This document shows positions 1 through 4,122 of a stretch of DNA of 6,018 nt, one piece after another; positions within the stretch are counted from its first letter, which is position 1, and every line of letters begins with the position of its first letter. The DNA comes from Flavobacteriales bacterium UBA2426 (GTDB lineage Bacteria > Bacteroidota > Bacteroidia > Flavobacteriales_F > PHOS-HE28). The position numbers and the translations under genes were made by a program. Under the pieces are notes generated by a model. That model was not told the origin of the DNA, did no database searches, and worked only from the letters and a program-made list of their open reading frames with translations. The stretch spans positions 2,420-8,437 of the forward strand of contig DDRC01000156.1 in NCBI GenBank assembly GCA_002342985.1, in the 5' to 3' direction.

Positions 1-385
1 GTAGTGATCGGGTACTCACCCCGTGGTGATCGGGGACTCACCCCGTAGTGATCGGGTACTTACCCCGTAGTGATGGGGTACTCACCCCATAGTGATCGGT
101 TACTCACCCCATAGTGATCGGATACTCACCCTGTAGTGATCGGGTACTCACCCCGTAGTGATGGGCTACTCACCCCGTAGTGATCGGGTACTCACCCCGT
201 AGTGATGGGCTACTCACCCCGTAGTGATCGGGTACTCACCCCGTAGTGATGGGGGACTCATCCCGTAGTGATCGGCTATTCACCCCGTAGTGATCGGCTA
301 CTCACCCCGTAGTGATCGGGTACTCGCCCCGTAGTGATCGACTACTCATCCCGTAGTGATCGGGGACTTACCCCGTAGTGATGGG
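1..385. repeat. 22-bp direct tandem repeat array (17 full copies plus one partial), non-coding
   Basis: Units begin at 1, 23, 45, 67 and so on every 22 bp up to 353; an 11-base partial copy (375-385) ends the array. The window edge cuts the left side, so the true copy number is unknown. Each unit starts GTAGTGAT and ends close to CTCACCCC. Unit positions 2, 4-8, 10, 14, 16, 20 and 21 are identical in all 17 full copies. Variation concentrates at unit positions 9 (C or G), 12 (G, C, T or A) and 13 (T or G). Copies 1, 7, 9 and 11 are identical. There are no indels, so the 22-bp phase is kept throughout. Because 22 is not a multiple of 3 and each unit carries TAG/TGA on the plus strand and TGA on the minus strand, the array cannot be coding. 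There are no spacers, so it is not CRISPR. Short GGGT/ACCC hairpins can form inside a unit. Function unknown. Confidence 0.97.
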
Positions 386-476
386 CCGGCCTGGGCTGCC
401 TGCACCGGGCCGTGCGCTGCATGCGCGGCCGGGCCGGGGCGCAGGTGCCGGGCAAGGGTTACGAAGCGCGCCGAAT

Positions 477-490
477 ATGCCATATGGCAT
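477..490. promoter_or_regulatory. Palindromic site 1, ATGCCATATGGCAT (putative operator)
   Basis: A perfect 14-bp palindrome in an otherwise GC-rich spacer. An AT-containing two-fold-symmetric site, repeated exactly 62 bp downstream, is what a homodimeric regulator site would look like. The binding protein is unknown and no regulator gene is visible in the window. Confidence 0.4.
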
Positions 491-537
491 GGCCGCCTGC
501 GGCGGCGCGTGCCGTGCGGGGTGCAGGCGAACGCGGT

Positions 538-553
538 TATGCCATATGGCATA
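538..553. promoter_or_regulatory. Palindromic site 2, TATGCCATATGGCATA (putative operator)
   Basis: The same 14-bp core as the site at 477-490, extended by one symmetric base pair on each side to a perfect 16-bp palindrome. The centre-to-centre distance of 62 bp is close to six helical turns, which would put two bound dimers on the same DNA face. It lies about 100 bp upstream of the start codon at 655. The regulatory role is inferred from symmetry and position only. Confidence 0.4.
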
Positions 554-654
554 TCGGCCCGCGCCGGAGGGGGGTGCTGCAGGGGGCTGCGTAACAGGCC
601 CCGGATCGCTAACAAAAACGGCCTCGCCCCACCGGATCCACGGGGCGGAAGACG

Positions 655-1275
655 ATGAAAGCGAACATCAAGCTGTCGCTGTCCTTGTTGAACGCCGTAC
701 GCCTGCTCGCGCTGCTCCGCAACGTGGTGGCCAAGCTGACCGGCAACGCCTTCTTCCCCACCCCCCCGGTGACGTTGGCGGAGATGACGAGCAAGGGGGA
801 TGCGCTGGAGGCGGCCATCGAGGAGGCCACCGATGGCAGCAAGGCGAGCAAGGTGCAACGGGATGTGCTGATCGGGGATGCGCAGGAGATGCTGCGGACG
901 GTGGCGGATTATGTGCGGATGGAGGCGAAGGGCGATGCGGCCAAGCTGGCGACGAGCGGTTTTGAGCTGCGCCGGCAGCCCGGGCCGATCGGTGTGCCGG
1001 GCATGGTGCAGCGGCTGCGCGCGCTGACCACCAAGAGCAAGGGCACGCTGGACATCCGCTGGCGGCATGAGCGCGGCGCCTACGGCTACAAGGTGTGGTG
1101 GACGGAGAGCGACCCCACGGTGGAGGCCAACTGGCAGTTCCTCGGGTACACCACCCGCGCCAGCTACCAGGCCAAGGGGCTGGAGAGCTACAAGGCCTAC
1201 TGGTTCACCGTGAGCGCCCTGGGCAGCGCGGGCGAGGGCCTGCAGGCCGACCCGGCGATGGGCCGCGCCGCCTGA
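655..1275 (+). CDS. Fibronectin type III domain-containing protein (Bacteroidota family, function unknown)
   Basis: A 206-residue protein with no signal peptide or clear membrane segment. Residues 1-105 look mostly helical and carry TGNAFFPTPP at 29-38, YV at 86-87 and SGF at 101-103, which I recognise as conserved in a roughly 200-residue family common in Bacteroidota. Residues about 115-203 form a single fibronectin type III domain, with Trp136 in strand B, Tyr145 in strand C and the closing YWFTVSALGSAGEG at 182-195. The molecular role is not known; Fn3 domains usually mediate protein contacts. The ATG at 655 is chosen because the MK-rich start and the family motifs follow directly. GGAAGAC just upstream is at best a weak ribosome-binding site. 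The gene stands alone between the palindrome-bearing spacer and a hairpin terminator, so it is probably monocistronic. Family assignment is confident; function is not. Confidence 0.9.
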   Translation: MKANIKLSLSLLNAVRLLALLRNVVAKLTGNAFFPTPPVTLAEMTSKGDALEAAIEEATDGSKASKVQRDVLIGDAQEMLRTVADYVRMEAKGDAAKLATSGFELRRQPGPIGVPGMVQRLRALTTKSKGTLDIRWRHERGAYGYKVWWTESDPTVEANWQFLGYTTRASYQAKGLESYKAYWFTVSALGSAGEGLQADPAMGRAA

Positions 1276-1300
1276 GCGCAGCAGCTGACCTGTTGATGCG

Positions 1301-1328
1301 GAAGCCCCGGCACCTCGGCCGGGGCTTT
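1301..1328 (+). terminator. Probable intrinsic terminator of the Fn3-domain gene
   Basis: AAGCCCCGGC (1302-1311) and GCCGGGGCTT (1318-1327) form a perfect 10-bp stem with a 6-base loop, 26 bases after the stop codon at 1275. The A-rich foot and T-rich exit (CTTTCCCGTTT) fit a rho-independent terminator, although the T tract is short and broken by C residues. The near-symmetric AA/TT ends would allow function in both directions. Confidence 0.75.
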
Positions 1329-1338
1329 CCCGTTTGCA

Positions 1339-1364
1339 GCGGCGCCCCTGCGCCTGGGCGCCGC
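1339..1364. repeat. Perfect 9-bp inverted repeat directly after the terminator
   Basis: GCGGCGCCC (1339-1347) pairs perfectly with GGGCGCCGC (1356-1364) around an 8-base loop, only 11 bases after the terminator stem ends. It lacks a T tract, so it may be a back-up terminator, an mRNA 3'-end stabilising stem, or a chance GC-rich hairpin. Confidence 0.45.
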
Positions 1365-1382
1365 GCTTATTCGGGCGCGGGT

Positions 1383-1414
1383 GTTGGCCGGGAGGCGCGC
1401 AGGCCGTATCTTGC
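1383..1414 (+). promoter_or_regulatory. Weak candidate Bacteroidota-type promoter for the gene at 1634
   Basis: GTTG (1383-1386) and TATCTTGC (1407-1414), separated by 20 bases, partly match the Bacteroidota sigma consensus TTTG-N19/20-TAnnTTTG. This is the only such pair I found in the spacer. Each half deviates from consensus, and it would leave a leader of about 210 bases. Chance occurrence is quite possible. Confidence 0.2.
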
Positions 1415-1633
1415 TGACGTGCCCGGCCTCGCCCGCCGGGGATCCGGCGGCGGCAGGGGCCGCGCCGGTCGTTCCCGGGCGGCACGGCGCCATGCTGGCG
1501 CGGTGCAACGGTTCCCTCGGGAGGGACCCCAGAAGATGCCCCCCTTGGGCAAGCCGATGCTGCAACTGTCACCCAAGGCCCTAACCCCGCTCCGGCGCCT
1601 GCCGCGCCGCTGGGCCACCGATACCCCCAACGC

Positions 1634-1858
1634 ATGAGCACGACGCGCAAAGCCCCCGCCAAGGGCAGCCACGGCCGCAAGGAGCCGGTGGTGCTGCGGC
1701 CCGCCACGGCCGATGCCGATTGCATCCGCGTGCGGCTGAACCACCGCACGGTGGTGCTGCTGAAGAGCATGAAGAGCTTCGAGTCGTGGAAGACCCGCTA
1801 CCCGGAAGCCCAGGTGATCGAGGTGGTGCCGGGCCCCAAGGACCGCAAGGGCAAGTGA
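1634..1858 (+). CDS. Small basic hypothetical protein
   Basis: A 74-residue protein that I do not recognise. It is rich in Lys and Arg at both ends (TTRKAPAKGSHGRK at 3-16, PKDRKGK at 68-74) around a central core at about 29-65 that looks like strand-helix-strand (IRVRLNHRTVVLLK, then KSFESWKTRYPEAQ, then VIEVV). High positive charge could suit nucleic-acid or ribosome binding, but there is no diagnostic motif. There is no signal peptide or membrane segment. The ATG at 1634 is the only good start; its first bases overlap the TGA (1635-1637) of a 33-codon ORF, so translational coupling is possible. The gene faces the minus-strand operon: only 22 bases separate its stop codon from the stop of the gene at 1881. 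It is supported by frame quality and lack of a competing gene rather than by homology. Confidence 0.6.
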   Translation: MSTTRKAPAKGSHGRKEPVVLRPATADADCIRVRLNHRTVVLLKSMKSFESWKTRYPEAQVIEVVPGPKDRKGK

Positions 1859-1880
1859 GCGCCACCTGCGGGCGCACGGC

Positions 1881-2801
1881 TCAGGGACAGGCCGGTGCGT
1901 ACTCCGGGCCGTCGCTGGCCAGGGTGGTGCGGTACCAGCGCTCGCCGTTGAGGTAGGTCTTGCCCTCCTGCCAGCCCAGCCGGTATTCGGCCACGCGTCC
2001 GTCGTGGAAGCGCAGGCGCAGCAGGGCGTTGCCGTTAGCGCCGCGCACGGCGCTCCAGCGGCCCTCGCCGCCGCTGCTGCCGCTGCTCACGGCCGATACG
2101 TCGGCGCCGCTGAAGCTGTGGGATGCGGAGCCGTCGGTCTTGAAGTGCCCCTCGGGGCAGAGGTCGATGCGGCGGTGGATGCTGTAGCCGCCGCCGATGC
2201 CGCCCTCGGTGGCCGCGGGGCTGTTGTAGCTGTCCATGTAGGTGAGGCGCGCGCCGGCCAGGCGCTGCTTCCACTGGGCGTCCGGCGGGCCGTCGGCGCC
2301 GGCGGTGCGCGGCGCGGCGGTGTAGCGCACGCTGCGGTGCACGGCCAGGAGGGCCTGCTCCAGCTGCGGGCTGAAGCCATCGGCGGCGGCCAGGGCCATG
2401 AGGTTGGCGGTGTTGCCGCCGTGCGGGTTGAGCTTGGCGATGGCCACCACCTTCACGGGCGCGCCCTCCACGGTGCCGCGCTGCTCCACGCGCACGCTGC
2501 CGTCGGCCAGGGTCTGGGGCGGGGCCACGGCGCGCAGGCTGCTGGTGCCGTCGTCGGTGCTTTCGGCGAAGGTGCGCTGCAGGGCGGCCAGGTCGCCGTG
2601 GTGCTTGGGCGCCACCAGCACCATGCCGGGCACGGTCTGGTGGCCGATCACGTAGCCTTCGGCGCTGGCGGCGCCCACCCAGCCCTCGGGGATGGTGAAG
2701 GCGAAGCCGAAGCCGGCATCGGGCTGCGCGCCGGTGAGCGGCTGGGCAGGTGCGGCGGCGGCGGCGCAGCACAGGGCGAGCAGGACGGGGAGGCGCAGCA
2801 T
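1881..2801 (-). CDS. Secreted hypothetical protein with beta-rich C-terminal domain
   Basis: A 306-residue protein with a clear signal peptide (MLRLPVLLALCCAAAAAPA, likely cut after residue 19), so it should be periplasmic or exported. Residues about 25-160 form a first domain beginning with FGFAFTIPEGW. A Pro/Gly/Ala-rich linker lies near 160-175. Residues about 180-292 form a second domain: RLAGARLTYMDSYNS, a glycine-rich stretch, RIDLCPEGHF, a serine/glycine-rich turn region (224-246), GRWSAV, LRLRFHDGRVAEYRL and KTYLNGERWYRT. This strand-turn pattern resembles a beta-sandwich or barrel domain I have seen in uncharacterised secreted proteins. Cys215 and Cys305 could form a disulfide. The start lies 28 bp downstream of the tolC-like gene on the same strand, so it is probably the last gene of the efflux operon. 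No catalytic motif is visible and the function is unknown. Confidence 0.82.
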   Translation of the reverse strand: MLRLPVLLALCCAAAAAPAQPLTGAQPDAGFGFAFTIPEGWVGAASAEGYVIGHQTVPGMVLVAPKHHGDLAALQRTFAESTDDGTSSLRAVAPPQTLADGSVRVEQRGTVEGAPVKVVAIAKLNPHGGNTANLMALAAADGFSPQLEQALLAVHRSVRYTAAPRTAGADGPPDAQWKQRLAGARLTYMDSYNSPAATEGGIGGGYSIHRRIDLCPEGHFKTDGSASHSFSGADVSAVSSGSSGGEGRWSAVRGANGNALLRLRFHDGRVAEYRLGWQEGKTYLNGERWYRTTLASDGPEYAPACP

Positions 2802-2829
2802 GGGGCGGAAGTTAGGCGGGGCGCGCGCC

Positions 2830-4122
2830 TCACACCAGCCGGCCCGCCAGCCACTTCAGCTGCAGCTCGGCGAGCTTGGCCTGGTAGCGGGCCACCAGCA
2901 GGCGCTGCTCGGCGCCCACGAGGCCCAGCTGCACCTCGCGCAGCTCCACGGCGGTGATGGCGCCGAGGCGGTAGCTCTCCAGGGCCACCTGGGCCTGGGT
3001 GCGGGCGCCATCGAGGTTCTGCTCCTCCAGGGCCACGCGCTGGCTGGCGGTGGCGTAGGCGGCCCAGGCGTTGAGCAGGCTCTCCTCCAGGAAGAGCTCG
3101 GTCTGCTGGGCGGCCAGGGCGGCCTGCTCGCGGCTCAGCTTGGCCACCTCCAGCGCGCGGCTGGCCTGCGATCCGCGGTAGAGCGGGATGCTGACGCGCG
3201 CGCCGTAGTCGGGGCCGAGGGCCTGGTTGCTCTGCAGGATGCCCACGGCGCTGGTGCTGCGCGTGTAGCCGTAGTTGGCGAAGAGGTCGATGCGCGGGAG
3301 CAGCGCGCCGGTGAGCTCCTTCACGCTGAGGTCGGCGGCGATGCGCTGCTGCCGGGCCTGCTGCAGCTCGCTGTTGGCCTGCCGGGCGGCCTGCTGCACC
3401 TCGGCCAGCTGCAGGGGCTCGGCGGCGGGCACCTCGGCGGCCACCTGCACGGGGGTGGCGGGGTCGCGGCCCAGCAGGGCATTGAGGCGGGCGGCGCCCA
3501 CGGCCTCCTGCACCTGCAGGTCGAGCACGGCGGCGCTGTCGGCGCTGAGGTCGAGCCGCGCCTGCACCACTTGCAGGCCGCTGCCGCTGCCGATGCGCTC
3601 GGCGGACTGCGCGATGGCGAGGCGCTCGCGGCTGATCCGCACGCCCTGCTGCTGCACGGCGATGGCGCGGCGCAGCTGCACCAGCTGGTAGTAGGCGGCC
3701 AGCGCCTCGTAGACGGTGGCCTCGATGCGCTGCCGCAGCTGCGTCTGCCCGATCAGCTCCAGGGCCTCCAGCCTGTCCTTGGCGGCCCACATGGACAGCC
3801 CGTCGAAGACGGTCCAGTTGAGCTGCACGGCGGCATCGAGCACGCGCTGGTCGGCGTTGTCGCGCTCGCGCACCTCGCCGCTGAAGAAGGTCTGCTTGGT
3901 GGCGCTGTTGTCGATGCTGTACAGGCCCACGGCGTCGAGGGTGGGCAGCATGCCGGCGTTGCCGGCGGTGTTCATGAGCTCGGCGCTGCGGGCATCGAGG
4001 CGCGCCATGCGGATGCCGTGGTTCTGCTCCACGGCGATGCGCACGGCCTCCTCGGCGGTGAGCGCCTGCGCCGCGGCGGCGGCGGCGAGGAGTAGGACGG
4101 CGATGGTGGCGGGGGCCCTCAT
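2830..4122 (-). CDS. TolC family outer membrane efflux protein
   Basis: A 430-residue outer-membrane channel subunit, a normal length for the family. It should form a trimeric beta-barrel plus periplasmic alpha-tunnel and export substrates delivered by an RND pump. Residues 1-20 are a signal peptide (cleavage near AQA|L). Mature residues start LTAEEAVRIAVEQNHGIRMA, the usual family opening. Two structural repeats are visible, roughly 22-217 and 240-428. The beta-strand segments MLPTLDAVGLYSI (58-70) with LNWTVFDG (101-108) correspond to LLPRIDLFANYGY (274-286) with VSIPLYRGSQ (310-319). Long heptad-like helices fill the rest, with tip motifs IGSGSGLQVVQARLDL (177-192) and RLGAITAVELREVQLG (385-400). 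There is no lipobox, so this is not an OprM-type lipoprotein. The ATG overlaps the stop codon of the RND gene by 4 bp (ATGA), which suggests translational coupling and fixes the start. Confidence 0.95.
   Translation of the reverse strand: MRAPATIAVLLLAAAAAAQALTAEEAVRIAVEQNHGIRMARLDARSAELMNTAGNAGMLPTLDAVGLYSIDNSATKQTFFSGEVRERDNADQRVLDAAVQLNWTVFDGLSMWAAKDRLEALELIGQTQLRQRIEATVYEALAAYYQLVQLRRAIAVQQQGVRISRERLAIAQSAERIGSGSGLQVVQARLDLSADSAAVLDLQVQEAVGAARLNALLGRDPATPVQVAAEVPAAEPLQLAEVQQAARQANSELQQARQQRIAADLSVKELTGALLPRIDLFANYGYTRSTSAVGILQSNQALGPDYGARVSIPLYRGSQASRALEVAKLSREQAALAAQQTELFLEESLLNAWAAYATASQRVALEEQNLDGARTQAQVALESYRLGAITAVELREVQLGLVGAEQRLLVARYQAKLAELQLKWLAGRLV

Larger units (their letters stand above)
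471..560. repeat. Nested imperfect inverted repeat upstream of the Fn3-domain gene
   Basis: Two copies of a 14-bp palindrome (477-490 and 539-552) form the outer arms. Since each is self-complementary, they can also pair with each other. Between them CGCCTGC (494-500) is perfectly complementary to GCAGGCG (523-529), and inside that CGGC (503-506) can pair with GCCG (511-514) around a GCGT loop. The outer pair is centred near 514.5 and the inner pair near 511.5, so they are almost concentric. The outer flanks also agree in inverted orientation: CCGAATATGCC on the left against CCGATATGCC as the reverse complement of the right. The element could act as a cruciform, as a structured leader RNA or as a paired protein-binding site. 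The sequence does not decide between these. It ends about 95 bp before the start codon at 655. Confidence 0.6.
1329..1633. other. Intergenic spacer with several hairpins, no convincing gene
   Basis: This GC-rich stretch separates the Fn3-domain gene from the small basic protein gene. Four potential hairpins are visible: a perfect 9-bp stem at 1339-1364, a 7-bp stem CCGCCGG/CCGGCGG around 1433-1450, a bulged stem at 1510-1528 with a CGGG loop, and CTTGGG/CCCAAG spanning about 1544-1580. One very short ORF (33 codons, ATG at 1536) ends at the TGA that overlaps the start codon at 1634. I find no tRNA or rRNA signature. Longer open frames here are products of high GC content. Confidence 0.5.

Noticed and set aside
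1..385. CRISPR array
   Set aside because: The repeats are directly adjacent with no unique spacers between them, and the 22-bp period equals the repeat length.
1095..1634. 180-residue plus-strand frame joining the Fn3-domain gene region to the gene at 1634
   Set aside because: Its first third is out of frame within the Fn3-domain gene and it reads straight through the terminator hairpin; only its last 33 codons are worth a look as a leader peptide.
346..1770. 474-residue minus-strand open frame
   Set aside because: It starts inside the tandem array, runs antisense through the Fn3-domain gene and the basic protein gene, and has a low-complexity Arg/Gly/Pro/Ala composition typical of GC-rich shadow frames.
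1859..1875. Bidirectional terminator between the convergent genes
   Set aside because: Only a 5-bp GCGCC/GGCGC stem with a 7-base loop and no T tract on either strand; too weak to annotate.
2757..2801. Lipoprotein signal in the secreted protein
   Set aside because: The first cysteine follows L-A-L, with Leu rather than Gly, Ala or Ser before Cys, and it sits inside the hydrophobic core; an ordinary signal peptidase site after residue 19 fits better.
2004..2957. 317-residue plus-strand open frame
   Set aside because: Antisense to the secreted-protein gene, with Ala/Gly/Val/His-rich low complexity and no domain.
2648..3790. 380-residue minus-strand open frame in another phase
   Set aside because: It overlaps the tolC-like and secreted-protein genes out of frame and is Arg/Ala/Gly/Pro-rich, while the TolC frame shows clear family motifs.
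2692..4095. 467-residue plus-strand open frame
   Set aside because: Antisense to the tolC-like gene; its Gly/Leu/Ala/His-rich composition matches no protein family and arises from GC-rich codon positions of the real gene.
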